NCBI RefSeq assembly: GCF_004343605.1
Contig: NZ_POSF01000014.1
Coordinates: 186,001 to 250,000, forward strand
Direction of reading: 5' to 3'
Length of the DNA: 64,000 nucleotides
From: Dehalobacter sp. 12DCB1
GTDB taxonomy: Bacteria > Bacillota > Desulfitobacteriia > Desulfitobacteriales > Syntrophobotulaceae
A program made the position numbers and the translations under genes. Shown here piece by piece: positions 17,055 through 24,907 of this stretch (positions are counted from its first letter, which is position 1; every line of letters begins with the position of its first letter). The notes beneath the pieces are model-generated. The model was not told the origin of the DNA and did not search any database. It saw only the letters and a list, made by a program, of their open reading frames with translations.

Positions 17055-18835
17055 ATTCTTTCCCGTTCTTCAAAGTGAGTATGAAGCAGTCTATGGGCCA
17101 TGTCGTTGAAAGGCTGGCCCAGATATTCCTGATATAGTTTCTGGATTTCTGAATTCTCATGAGATTTTCTGATCTTTTTATTTTTGTCTTCTTGATAGAT
17201 GGCTTCCTGACGCTTTCGAACAATTTCAAAATTGCCGTGATGGTAAGGCTGCCCGCCTCCAGCAACACAACCTCCGGGACAAGCCATAATTTCAATGGCT
17301 TCATATTGATCCTTGCCGTCCCTGATTTCTTCGAGTAGGGTCCGGGCGTTTCCGAGCCCGCTGGCGATGCCTATCCGTAGCGTCTTATCGCCAATTTGCA
17401 CTGTGGCCTTTCGCAATCCTGTGTCTCCTCGGAGCTGCTCCAACTCAACTTTCTGTAATTCTTCACCGGTCAGCCACGCATAAGCTGTCCTGAGTGCAGC
17501 TTCGATAACCCCGCCGCTGGTTCCGAAGATCACTGAGGCGCCTGTGGTCTCACCCAATGGTTTGTCGTATTCACTCGAAGGCAGATTGATAAAATCGAGA
17601 CCGGCTTCTTTGATCATCAGGCCAAGTTCCCGAGTCGTAACGACAATATCGACGTTATTATGCTCATCCTTGGTCAGTTCCGGACGCTTGGCCTCAGCTT
17701 TCTTGGCAATACAGGGCATGACGGAGACCATTACGATATTGTCCGGGTCAATGCCATTCTTCTCGGCATAGTAAGTTTTTACGATTGTACCGAACATAAT
17801 ATGCGGCGACTTGCAGGTGGAAGGCACTTCCAACAATTCAGGAAACTGATGCTCAATAAATTTGACCCAAGCTGGACAGCAGCTCGTAAGCATCGGGAGT
17901 GTTTTATTGTTCTGCAGACGGTAGATCAGTTCTGAGGCTTCTTCCATAATTGTCAGATCCGCTCCAAAATCCGTATCGAAAACTGCGTTAAATCCAATAC
18001 GTTTTAACGCGGTTACAAGCTGCCCGGTTGCAATTGTTCCCGGTTCCATATCAAATATTTCTCCGATGGCTACGCGGATAGCAGGAGCAGTTTGGACAAT
18101 CACATATTTATCCGGATCATTTAAAGCTTCCCATACTTTATCGGTATGATTAATTTCCGTAAGCGCCGCTGTAGGGCATACCTGGACACATTGCCCGCAG
18201 TAAGTACAAGAAGACTCTACCATCGGAATATTAAAGGCAGGGCCAACGAAGGCTTCAAATCCGCGGCCAATCCCTGAGAGGATACCGCAGGTTTGGACCT
18301 TATTGCACATCGTTTCACAGCGCCGGCAGTAAATGCACTTGTTAGCGTCTTTGACGATTGCCTCACTGGATACGTCCTTCGGATAATTCATCCGTTCACC
18401 TTCCCAGCGGATATGCCGGATCCCCAATTCTGCGGCTAAGGCCTGAAGTTCACATTCCCCGTTTTTAGGACAAGTGAAGCATTCATTGGGATGATTTGAT
18501 AACAAAAGTTCAACCGCCATTCTTCTCGCCGTAATTGCTGTAAGCGTATGCGTAAGTACTTCCATTCCGTCCGTAATGGTGGTTACGCACGCCGGGACAA
18601 GTTTATTCCGGTTTGTTTTTGCATCGATTAGCTCAACCATGCAGACCCTGCAGGAAGCCGTCTGATTGACCATTTTAATATCATGCAAATCCAGATGACA
18701 TAAGGTTGGGATCCGAACCCTTGCTTTATGGGCAGCTTCCAAAATGGTGATGCCTTCAGGGAGCCGCAGATATTGATGGTTAATTTTAAAATCAACCATT
18801 TTTTTGGCAGGATGCGTTTGTTGAGCGTGGGTCAT
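17051..18835 (-). CDS. hndD: [FeFe] hydrogenase catalytic subunit, Hnd/HydA type
   Basis: 594 residues. N-terminal [2Fe-2S] ferredoxin domain (residues about 12-90, CHLDLHDIKMVNQTASCRVC), His/Cys cluster (HPNECFTCPKNGEC), and two [4Fe-4S] clusters (CIYCRRCETMC and CTYCGQCVQVCPTA). Then comes the H-cluster domain with intact L1 TSCCPAW, L2 MPCIAKKAEAKR and L3 MACPGGCVAGGGQP. This modular form partners NAD(P)-linked flavoprotein subunits and makes or consumes H2, often by flavin-based electron bifurcation with ferredoxin. AGGAGG lies six bases before the ATG at 18835. Last gene of the operon. No signal peptide, so cytoplasmic. Confidence 0.96.
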   Translation of the reverse strand: MTHAQQTHPAKKMVDFKINHQYLRLPEGITILEAAHKARVRIPTLCHLDLHDIKMVNQTASCRVCMVELIDAKTNRNKLVPACVTTITDGMEVLTHTLTAITARRMAVELLLSNHPNECFTCPKNGECELQALAAELGIRHIRWEGERMNYPKDVSSEAIVKDANKCIYCRRCETMCNKVQTCGILSGIGRGFEAFVGPAFNIPMVESSCTYCGQCVQVCPTAALTEINHTDKVWEALNDPDKYVIVQTAPAIRVAIGEIFDMEPGTIATGQLVTALKRIGFNAVFDTDFGADLTIMEEASELIYRLQNNKTLPMLTSCCPAWVKFIEHQFPELLEVPSTCKSPHIMFGTIVKTYYAEKNGIDPDNIVMVSVMPCIAKKAEAKRPELTKDEHNNVDIVVTTRELGLMIKEAGLDFINLPSSEYDKPLGETTGASVIFGTSGGVIEAALRTAYAWLTGEELQKVELEQLRGDTGLRKATVQIGDKTLRIGIASGLGNARTLLEEIRDGKDQYEAIEIMACPGGCVAGGGQPYHHGNFEIVRKRQEAIYQEDKNKKIRKSHENSEIQKLYQEYLGQPFNDMAHRLLHTHFEERERI

Positions 18836-18845
18836 GGTTAGCCTC

Positions 18846-20177
18846 CTATGATTTCAGACCAATTTTGTTCTTTGCCTGATATCGTCCTTCCCCCCGGGGA
18901 TGGTCGATGTCTTTAATCAGGGCCAGGTATTCATCCCAAAAATATTTCATGGTACTAATGACCGGGTTGGGGGCAGTCTGACCAAGCCCGCAGAGCGAAC
19001 TGCCTTTAACCATGTAAGCAAGCTGTTTGATGGCATCTATATCTGCCATTGTTCCTTTGCGACGGGTAATTAGATTCAGCTTTTCATATAACCGCTTCGT
19101 ACCAATCCGACAGGGGGTACAGCGGCCGCAGGATTCATCCATCGTAAACTCCAGGTAAAACTTGGCGATATTGACCATATTATCGGTTTCATCCATGATG
19201 ATCATGCCCCCTGATCCCATCATAGACCCGATACTGACCAGGTTATCATAGTCTAAAGGAATATCCAGGTGTTTCTCCGGAATCACACCTCCAGACGGTC
19301 CGCCTGTTTGGACGGCTTTGAATTTATGGCCATTGGGAATACCTCCACCAATTTGAAAGATAATTTCTCGTAAGGTTGTTCCCATTGGGACTTCGACCAG
19401 GCCAACATTTTTGACTTTACCGGCCAGCGCAAAAACCTTGGTTCCTTTACTTTTCTCAGTGCCAATGGAAGCGAACCAACTGCTCCCTTTAAGGATAATC
19501 GGCGCAATATTGGCAAACGTCTCCACATTGTTCACACAGGTCGGACAGCCCCAATATCCTTCTTCGGCAGGATAAGGCGGCTTATAATTTGGCTCACCGC
19601 GTTTTCCTTCACAGGAGTTAATGAGCGCTGTTTCTTCCCCGCATACAAAAGCCCCGGCCCCATATTTCAACTGGATATCAAAAGAAAAAGACGTGTTGAA
19701 AATATTTTCTCCCAGGAATCCCAATTCTCGAGCCTGCTGCAAAGCAGTTTGCAGTCTGAAAATTGCCAGCGGGTATTCGGCTCGGATGTATATGAATCCG
19801 TTGGCGGCGCCAATCGCATAGCCGCCGATCACCATGGCCTCTAAAACAGAATGAGGATCGCCCTCCAGGATGCTCCGGTCCATGAAAGCCCCCGGGTCAC
19901 CTTCGTCTGCATTGCAGATGATATATTTGTCCTTGCTTTTTTGATTTTTTGTAATTTCCCATTTGAGACCTGTGGAAAATCCCCCCCCGCCACGGCCCCG
20001 TAGCCCGGATTTTTTTATTTCGTCTATGACCTGATCCTGGGACATTGTTGTCAGCACTCTTCCCAAGGCTTCATAGCCTCCGACCACAATATAATCCAAG
20101 ATATTTTCCGGGTTAATCAAACCGCAATTGCGCAAGGCAATCCGGTATTGTTTCGGATTTTTTGCTGTTTCTGACAT
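18846..20177 (-). CDS. hndC: NADH-binding flavoprotein subunit of hydrogenase (NuoF-like)
   Basis: 443 residues from the ATG at 20177, which has GGAGG five bases upstream; an ATG one codon earlier is too close to it. NuoF core: GLRGRGGGGFSTGLKWE (FMN/NAD glycine-rich loop), YIICNADEGDPGAFMDR, and GAGAYVCGEETAL-type GAFVCGEETALINS. The N3 [4Fe-4S] ligands are in ESCGRCTPCRIGTKRL plus SLCGLG. It begins at the flavin domain, without the N-terminal thioredoxin-like domain of fused HydB proteins. It ends soon after N3, without an extra 2[4Fe-4S] ferredoxin tail. The thioredoxin-like part is supplied by the next gene upstream. Confidence 0.94.
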   Translation of the reverse strand: MSETAKNPKQYRIALRNCGLINPENILDYIVVGGYEALGRVLTTMSQDQVIDEIKKSGLRGRGGGGFSTGLKWEITKNQKSKDKYIICNADEGDPGAFMDRSILEGDPHSVLEAMVIGGYAIGAANGFIYIRAEYPLAIFRLQTALQQARELGFLGENIFNTSFSFDIQLKYGAGAFVCGEETALINSCEGKRGEPNYKPPYPAEEGYWGCPTCVNNVETFANIAPIILKGSSWFASIGTEKSKGTKVFALAGKVKNVGLVEVPMGTTLREIIFQIGGGIPNGHKFKAVQTGGPSGGVIPEKHLDIPLDYDNLVSIGSMMGSGGMIIMDETDNMVNIAKFYLEFTMDESCGRCTPCRIGTKRLYEKLNLITRRKGTMADIDAIKQLAYMVKGSSLCGLGQTAPNPVISTMKYFWDEYLALIKDIDHPRGEGRYQAKNKIGLKS

Positions 20178-20223
20178 CATAGCCTCCAAACAAATTTACG
20201 TACTTTGTAATTTACGCCCGCTT

Positions 20224-20616
20224 CTACATCCGGTCAAAGTTTATTTCCAAAGAGAGACTTTCAACTGCTTTCCCATTTTTAATATGCTGCTCAATAATTT
20301 CGCGGACCTTGTCTTTGGTTACATTGCCATAGAGAACCGGTTGTTCACCTGGTTTATTTACCTGAACAGTTGGTTCCGAGTGACAGCAGCCAATGCAGCC
20401 GACAGGAACAACTTGGGCATTGGTTATGTTCTGGGCAGTGATTTCATCCGAAAAAGTATTGTAGGTCTCCCTTGAACCTGATGAGATGCCGCAGGTGCCC
20501 ATCCCCACAAGAATTTTGATTTGTCCTTCCGGCGTTTGGCCGCCTTGTTCTATATTCATATTTTTTTGGTATTCTTCTTTGATTCTTTTTAAGTTCTCCA
20601 GCGAACCAATCTTCAT
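20224..20616 (-). CDS. hndB: thioredoxin-like [2Fe-2S] ferredoxin subunit of hydrogenase
   Basis: 130 residues. A short basic helix is followed by a thioredoxin-like [2Fe-2S] domain: the strand IKILVGMGTCGISSGSRETY supplies the first Cys, and VVPVGCIGCCHSEPTVQV the others. This matches HndB of Hnd-type hydrogenases and the N-terminal domain of fused HydB proteins. It probably carries electrons between flavin subunit and HndD. Its start overlaps the hndA stop by four bases, so it is coupled to it. Confidence 0.9.
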   Translation of the reverse strand: MKIGSLENLKRIKEEYQKNMNIEQGGQTPEGQIKILVGMGTCGISSGSRETYNTFSDEITAQNITNAQVVPVGCIGCCHSEPTVQVNKPGEQPVLYGNVTKDKVREIIEQHIKNGKAVESLSLEINFDRM

Positions 20617-21140
20617 ACCAGCATCTCCTTCCGGCGGTATGATTCGAGGATGGTATCCAGATCCTCTTCTCTCACCCTGCCAAATACTTTGTCATCGATC
20701 ATCATAACAGGAGCCATGCCGCAAGTACCGATGCAGCGGACATCTTTCAGTCCAAAAAGACCGTCAGGTGTGATTTCATTGGATTCAATGCCAAGCTTTT
20801 CTTTCAGTCTTTCCATAATTTTATCCGACCCTTTGACAAAGCAAGCAGTCCCCATACAGATACTGATCGTATGTTTTCCCCTTGGCTTGGTTGTGAAGTA
20901 GGAATAAAAGCTGACGACCCCGAATACTTCTGCTCCCGAAATTCCCAATTTTCGGGCAATAAAAAGTTGTACATCTCTCGGTAAATAACCAAAAATATTC
21001 TGGGCCTTATGTAAGATTTCAATCAGAGCGCTTTTCGTTGTTGGCAAATTGATAATAAAAGCTTCCAGTTCCTCAAATTTTTCTCTGGGCAAATTTCCCT
21101 TGGCGGGTTCCATAACATCGATTGCCTGTGGCTTAGTCAT
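20613..21140 (-). CDS. hndA: NuoE-like [2Fe-2S] subunit of hydrogenase
   Basis: 175 residues. NuoE/24-kDa family: helical N-terminal bundle (ALIEILHKAQNIFGYLPRDV) and a thioredoxin-like [2Fe-2S] domain with cysteines in SICMGTACFVKGSDK and VRCIGTCGMAPV. GVVSFYSYFTTKPRGKH is also a family marker. First gene of the hndABCD operon on minus; its partner HndC binds FMN and NAD(P)H. Upstream bases 21141-21255 should hold the operon promoter, but I see no clear hexamers. Confidence 0.94.
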   Translation of the reverse strand: MTKPQAIDVMEPAKGNLPREKFEELEAFIINLPTTKSALIEILHKAQNIFGYLPRDVQLFIARKLGISGAEVFGVVSFYSYFTTKPRGKHTISICMGTACFVKGSDKIMERLKEKLGIESNEITPDGLFGLKDVRCIGTCGMAPVMMIDDKVFGRVREEDLDTILESYRRKEMLV

Positions 21141-21255
21141 AGCAAGTACACGGTCCTTTCCGATAACAGCAATAATTTTTCATGGCAAAGAGCTATTCAG
21201 TAATAGTTTGGAAAAATAGCATAGATTTATTCAGACAAGAGCTTGGGCATAAAAT

Positions 21256-21287
21256 AATGCAATGAACTTTTGCATGTTCATTGCATT
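21256..21287 (-). terminator. perfect hairpin between prepilin peptidase and hndA
   Basis: AATGCAATGAAC (21256-21267) and GTTCATTGCATT (21276-21287) form a perfect 12-bp stem with an eight-base loop. On minus it is followed by ATTTTAT. It probably ends the prepilin peptidase transcript ahead of the hnd promoter; a regulator-binding dyad is the alternative. Confidence 0.5.
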
Positions 21288-21398
21288 TCTGGTTAGCCAT
21301 TATCTTGTTACTTCATTATTCATATCGTCATTCTCAAATCATTTACATTATTATAGAACGTATTACTCATATACTATCCGTATTCCGTCTATTTCTTA

Positions 21399-22160
21399 CT
21401 ATACTGACACAGTGGATAGAAAGATCTGCTCTCCAAAGATCATTACGGTAAATATCCCAAGGGAGAGAAACGGTCCGAAAGAGATCTCTGATTTCAGGGA
21501 CCTCTTTTTGACTGTGATCAGTAACACCGCAGTAATACTTGCATACAACGAACCAAGGAACAAAGCCAGCAACACCGGCGGGCCCATAAAAAACCCTGCA
21601 GCTGCCATCAATTTGATATCTCCTCCGCCTAAGCCATCGGGGAAAAATAAGCTTAAAAGAAAAAGCGGCAAGGAAGCCGCAAAAAAACCAATCACCCAGG
21701 TATACCACGCAGCTCCCAAACACACACTCTGATAGACGCCGTGCAAAACACTTAAGCCCAGCACAAAAATGACCAGCTTATCCGGAATCACCTTTTTCTG
21801 CCAGTCAATAAACGCCACCACAACCAGCACTGACAAAAGTATTGCTACAAAAACACTTTCCAGATTCAGTCCATAAGTAAACCAGACAATCAGATACAAG
21901 ATCCCGTTCAGCAGCTCGACCGCGGGATAGACCGGGGAGATCGGCCCCTGGCAGTTTTTGCAGCGTCCCCGCAGAAAAAGATAGCTGAAAACAGGGATGT
22001 TCAAATACCAAGGAATCAGCGTATTACAGTGCGGGCAGTAGGACCTCCCGCCAATAACGCTTCTTCCAATCGGAATCCGGTAAATGCACACATTCAGAAA
22101 GCTGCCAATCACTAACCCATATAGCAAGACGATGACGGAGATCATAATATTTTCGATCAA
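21399..22160 (-). CDS. pilD: prepilin peptidase (A24 family)
   Basis: 253 residues, polytopic. Cleaves and often N-methylates type IV prepilin-like signal peptides at the membrane. N-terminal GLVIGSFLNVCIYRIPIGRS is the family signature. The zinc-binding loop has CPHC and CKNC. The aspartic protease residues are in FIDWQKKVIPDKLV and GGGDIKLMAAAGFFMG (GxGD-type). All are intact. The start is read as TTG at 22160 because AGGTGG lies seven bases upstream; an ATG at 22145 is the alternative. No pilin genes are in the window, so its substrates lie elsewhere. Confidence 0.93.
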   Translation of the reverse strand: MIENIMISVIVLLYGLVIGSFLNVCIYRIPIGRSVIGGRSYCPHCNTLIPWYLNIPVFSYLFLRGRCKNCQGPISPVYPAVELLNGILYLIVWFTYGLNLESVFVAILLSVLVVVAFIDWQKKVIPDKLVIFVLGLSVLHGVYQSVCLGAAWYTWVIGFFAASLPLFLLSLFFPDGLGGGDIKLMAAAGFFMGPPVLLALFLGSLYASITAVLLITVKKRSLKSEISFGPFLSLGIFTVMIFGEQIFLSTVSV

Positions 22161-22195
22161 GACGGTACCACCTTTTTGATGTTGGAATTAAAGGC

Positions 22196-22462
22196 CTAAT
22201 ACGGATAAATAATCTCAGCCACAGTCCAGAAGATAATCAGCAGTCCTACAAGTATTGGCAGAAATATCAGGATCGCCCTTTCCTTTTTGCCAATGATTGT
22301 CGCAATTCCGGCAATAAAGCCTGCTAATCCCAATGCAGCTACTGCAAACGTCGGAAAAGGCAGTGCGCCCATCATTTTCAGCACGATCAATACAATAAAA
22401 GCAACGCTCAGCCCAGCCGACCATCGTCCAGAACGAGATTGGGGCCATAACTTTGTCTTCAT
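22196..22462 (-). CDS. small two- to three-helix membrane protein, paralogue 1
   Basis: 88 residues from the ATG at 22462 (AGGAAGGG eight bases upstream). The N-terminus is basic and polar (MKTKLWPQSRSGRWSAG), followed by three hydrophobic stretches: LSVAFIVLIVLKMMGALP, FAVAALGLAGFIAGIATIIG and ILIFLPILVGLLIIFWTVAE. Not recognised by name. It shares the pattern polar-S/T-x-x-G-(K/R)-x-S, then three membrane helices with a basic KKER loop, with the next two genes upstream. Function unknown. Confidence 0.65.
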   Translation of the reverse strand: MKTKLWPQSRSGRWSAGLSVAFIVLIVLKMMGALPFPTFAVAALGLAGFIAGIATIIGKKERAILIFLPILVGLLIIFWTVAEIIYPY

Positions 22463-22528
22463 ATGATCATCCCTTCCTGTCACTTAATACTTCAACCTTA
22501 TTATTGTATATACCCGGAAAGCTCGTTT

Positions 22529-22831
22529 CTAATCATTGATAAATAAGCTATGCAGCAAAAGAAACAAAATCGTACAAAATCCCAAAATGATGGATATCCT
22601 GACGAGAATAGCGTTGTCTTTATGTTTACGTACCGCTCTTATTCCTGTAATAAAGGCTGCAATGCTTGCCAGGAAAACGAGTACGGTAACATCCCACCAC
22701 CGGTCTTCATACCTCAGGATCTCAAAAACATTTACAAGCACGACTGATACCACTATAACAACAATGAATAAGGCCTGCAGTCCTACCGACCATTTTCCGA
22801 GTTTAGTTTGAGGCTTTAGACAGCATTTCAT
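22529..22831 (-). CDS. small membrane protein, paralogue 2
   Basis: 100 residues, start at 22831. Same layout as its neighbours: MKCCLKPQTKLGKWSVGLQA, a membrane helix (LFIVVIVVSVVLVN), a short extracellular or periplasmic loop, a second helix (VTVLVFLASIAAFITGIRAV), a basic RKHKD loop and a third helix (ISIILGFCTILFLLLHSLF). Unknown function. The shared architecture of the three genes implies local duplication. Confidence 0.65.
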   Translation of the reverse strand: MKCCLKPQTKLGKWSVGLQALFIVVIVVSVVLVNVFEILRYEDRWWDVTVLVFLASIAAFITGIRAVRKHKDNAILVRISIILGFCTILFLLLHSLFIND

Positions 22832-22908
22832 TTCCAGACCCCCAGATGCACCTTTTTTTCTTTCATCATTTCCCTGTTAACTATAGAACTTAACTTTTAC
22901 TGAGATAT

Positions 22909-23229
22909 TTAGCTAAAAAACACGTTCACAGCGACGCCGCAAAAACTCAGGATATAATACACGCCAATCAGAATCACCAGAAAAACCAGGATCGACCGTT
23001 CTTTGTTCCTGATAACAGCTTTCATTCCAATAATAGCTGCTGCTATGCCTGCAGCAAAGATCAGAACGGTAATGACAACCTGCAGGGGATTATTCAAGAT
23101 CAGTTCTAAGCCGGAATATCCTTCCTTGTAAGGAAGTACAGAGCCCACGACAAACAAAATCCAGCTGACAATCACCAGAATGAAGGATTTTTTGCCGGAT
23201 TTGCTTTTGGGTAAAATCGTAATTCTCAT
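22909..23229 (-). CDS. small membrane protein, paralogue 3
   Basis: 106 residues from the ATG at 23229 (AGGGGTG upstream); an ATG three codons earlier overlaps that site. MRITILPKSKSGKKSFILVI carries the same polar/SG/KKS opening as the two downstream genes. Membrane helices are IVSWILFVVGSVLPY, PLQVVITVLIFAAGIAAAII and ILVFLVILIGVYYILSFCGV, with the basic loop RNKERS between the last two. First gene of the three, so the promoter should lie in 23230-23330; a TATAAT is visible on minus at about 23316-23321, without a good -35. Confidence 0.65.
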   Translation of the reverse strand: MRITILPKSKSGKKSFILVIVSWILFVVGSVLPYKEGYSGLELILNNPLQVVITVLIFAAGIAAAIIGMKAVIRNKERSILVFLVILIGVYYILSFCGVAVNVFFS

Positions 23230-23690
23230 GACATTCACCCCTTTTTATAAAGAAAAATTGGCTGATACCAAGTCTTTGGCGGCTGCTTAGTTGCACTTAG
23301 ATATATCAGAAAGTAATTATACTTTTTGAATATACCCATAAAACCGACCTTGTTAGCGGTTAGAGTTGGTAGCTCTAATATTAATATACCATGGCTTACT
23401 GATATCGCCTATAGGCTTTCCGTTTATTCCCACTCGACAAGTTTTTCTAATTACTAAACATATTTGTTTAACTTCTATCAAATTTAAGCTACTTTTTTCT
23501 TTGTTCTATCCGGATTATTTTTCGCTTTTGGAATTTTCAGTATCTAAATAGTATCATTAGTAGTAATATTTATACTATGCTCACATACTTTAGATTCAGC
23601 AATCGTTATGGCAACGCTATGTTCACAGTCGGTAAAAGTGTTGGTATACATACATCAAAATACTGAGACAACAGCTTATGTATACTATAT
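23230..23690. other. AT-rich gene-free stretch
   Basis: No open frame looks coding. It holds the leader of the small membrane protein group at its left end, the guaA-like word at 23424-23435, and a perfect nine-base dyad GTATACATA (23644-23652) / TATGTATAC (23677-23685) that overlaps a TATACT box at 23681-23686. The dyad could be an operator in front of the RNA described next. Confidence 0.5.
23424..23435 (-). repeat. guaA-3'-end-like word, copy 1 (possible old att remnant)
   Basis: TTATTCCCACTC, identical to 29879-29890 and in the same orientation. On minus it reads CTT GTC GAG TGG GAA TAA (LVEWE-stop), matching the conserved C-terminus of GMP synthase, a known integration hot spot. Only the tip of the gene is present. 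Confidence 0.4.
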
Positions 23691-23699
23691 AGCATTATA

Positions 23700-23985
23700 A
23701 CGTCCCTTTCTCATGACGAGCCTAGCACATGCCGACGGAGATTTTCTGCAAGCCGGCGATGTGAATAATCTGGTGTTCTGAACGCTGACATAATAAGAGC
23801 TAGGCTTAGTAGAATGAGAGGTGTGCAGTGAAATTATCGGTTTGTCGTTAGTTGTCGAGGTTCCTAGAGATCATTGAATCCATCAGCTTCAGCATGCGGG
23901 TTCGATTCCCGTATCCTGCTGCACATCATCTGCACAAGATAATACAATGAATCCCGCCTCCATTAGATAGAGGCGGGATTTTTGT
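23700..23985 (+). ncRNA. unidentified structured RNA candidate with its own terminator
   Basis: No protein frame, but nested complementary arms are present. AGCCTAGC (23719-23726) pairs with GCTAGGCT (23799-23806). Inside it CACATGCCG (23726-23734) pairs with CGGC-g-ATGTG (23754-23763). A second domain is closed by GGTGTGCAG (23820-23828) with CTGCACATC (23919-23927) and contains ATGCGGG (23894-23900) / CCCGTAT (23908-23914) around a TTCGATT loop that looks like a tRNA T-arm. A strong terminator follows at 23950. I do not recognise the class; it is not a tRNA, tmRNA, 6S, SRP or RNase P RNA by any motif I know. The 5' end is a guess. Confidence 0.5.
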
Positions 23986-23990
23986 TTTCT
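23950..23990 (+). terminator. strong intrinsic terminator of the RNA candidate
   Basis: AATCCCGCCTC (23950-23960) and GAGGCGGGATT (23970-23980), 11 perfect base pairs, nine-base loop, then TTTGTTTTCTTG. There is no coding frame before it on plus, so it must end a non-coding transcript. Confidence 0.85.
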
Positions 23991-24074
23991 TGTGTTTGCA
24001 AGGGGTTAGCTGGTTGTGTTCCTAACTCAAAAATACCTTTAAAAAACGCAAATCCACTTAAATAAAGCTTCTAA

Positions 24075-24260
24075 CATTGGAAACATAATCTCCAATGCGA
24101 AAAAAATTATGTTAAAACAGCAGAGGAACTTTTTATCCACCGTAACTGTCTCTTATACAGAATTGTAAGAATCAGCGAGTTAACAGGGCTAGATTTGGAT
24201 TCTCCCGATATCAGACTTCATATTCTAATGTCTTATTGGTCGAACGGTTGGGTAAAATGA
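24075..24260 (+). pseudogene. C-terminal stump of a PucR/CdaR-type regulator
   Basis: In frame from 24075 to the TGA at 24258-24260 the translation contains KTAEELFIHRNCLLYRIVRI then SELTGLDLDSPDIRLHILMS. This is the C-terminal helix-turn-helix of PucR-type activators, compare LTAQQLFIHRNTAVYRLEKI in the intact gene at 27974. An in-frame stop precedes it at 24072 and there is no start codon, so only the last 60 or so residues remain. It is therefore the tail of a lost regulator, not a gene. The IS-end-like word CTGTCTCTTATACA lies inside this coding remnant. Confidence 0.8.
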
Positions 24261-24319
24261 GCTAAAGTGTATTAAACCGCAAAAATCCGTAGAAACAAAA
24301 CTCTTGGTAATAACTGTAT

Positions 24320-24350
24320 AACGCCCCGGAATTGATGATTCCGGGGCGTT
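24320..24350. terminator. 13-bp perfect hairpin, probable bidirectional terminator
   Basis: AACGCCCCGGAAT (24320-24332) and ATTCCGGGGCGTT (24338-24350) with a five-base loop. It lies between the PucR stump (plus) and the end of the STAS-like gene (minus). T-runs are poor on both sides, so termination strength is uncertain. The sequence TTATTCCCAC directly follows on its right flank. Confidence 0.55.
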
Positions 24351-24414
24351 ATTCCCACGATAAGAACGATATCAGCTCCATAGAACCCTCATGCCGGTTC
24401 TATGATCACCATTA

Positions 24415-24804
24415 TTACTGCTTTTTTAGCCAAGCAGCAGCTTCCTCAAAGCTTTCACAGTAATGAAAATCGATTAAAGACTTAGTATATGTTCCCAATT
24501 TGTTTAAAACTTGCTTCTGTATAATATTTTGAGGTAAAATTTGTGCTATCTTAGTAAACCCGGCTCTGGCTGCTTTGGGGATGTAAACTTCTTCCAGCCA
24601 TTTTTGGTCGTCTGGTCTTATTGTTGTAAAATTTCTGTTATCTGTTAAACATTTTTTTGCTTGGTACTTTAAGCCACATTCTATGGTTTTTTCGAATGCT
24701 TCCCTGAGCTGCTCGCTGCTCATATAACCCTTAAATATTACTACAACAGCACGATTAACTTCATCCCAATATATTTCGACATACTTTTCTGAAAAATAAA
24801 TCAT
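24415..24804 (-). CDS. STAS/SEC14-like domain protein
   Basis: 129 residues, soluble. The pattern VEIYWDEVNRAVVVIFKGYM, then LREAFEKTIECGLKYQAKKC-LTDNRNF, and an ending YCESFEEAAAWLKKQ matches the small STAS/SEC14-like family. In that family an alternating strand/helix fold shows LxDxR and a final EEAxxWL helix. The molecular role is unknown; such proteins are thought to be ligand-binding or stress-related. Ribosome binding site AGAAGG seven bases before the ATG. Downstream of the MFS gene on the same strand, with a gap of about 100 bases. Confidence 0.65.
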   Translation of the reverse strand: MIYFSEKYVEIYWDEVNRAVVVIFKGYMSSEQLREAFEKTIECGLKYQAKKCLTDNRNFTTIRPDDQKWLEEVYIPKAARAGFTKIAQILPQNIIQKQVLNKLGTYTKSLIDFHYCESFEEAAAWLKKQ

Positions 24805-24907
24805 AACAAAACCTTCTTTCTTACCAATTCTGTTGCTTCAGATTTGCCAGGGGCATGGCATACCTCTGGCAAATCTATGAAGGTTGTTTCCGCGTTTTAG
24901 TCAGTAA

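Noticed and set aside
23894..23920. Possible tRNA gene ending GGTTCGATTCCCGTATCCTGC
   Set aside because: No 5' acceptor strand, D-arm or anticodon arm fits at class I or class II distances; kept only as a T-arm-like hairpin in the RNA candidate.
23690..23985. tmRNA or permuted tmRNA
   Set aside because: No GGGG...GGTTTCGAC start, no tag reading frame and no CCA end; a chromosomal ssrA gene would look different.
24146..24159. CTGTCTCTTATACA, identical to the start of IS4/Tn5-family ends
   Set aside because: It lies inside the in-frame coding remnant of a PucR helix-turn-helix (HRNCLLYRI); no partner end or transposase is found, so it is coincidence.
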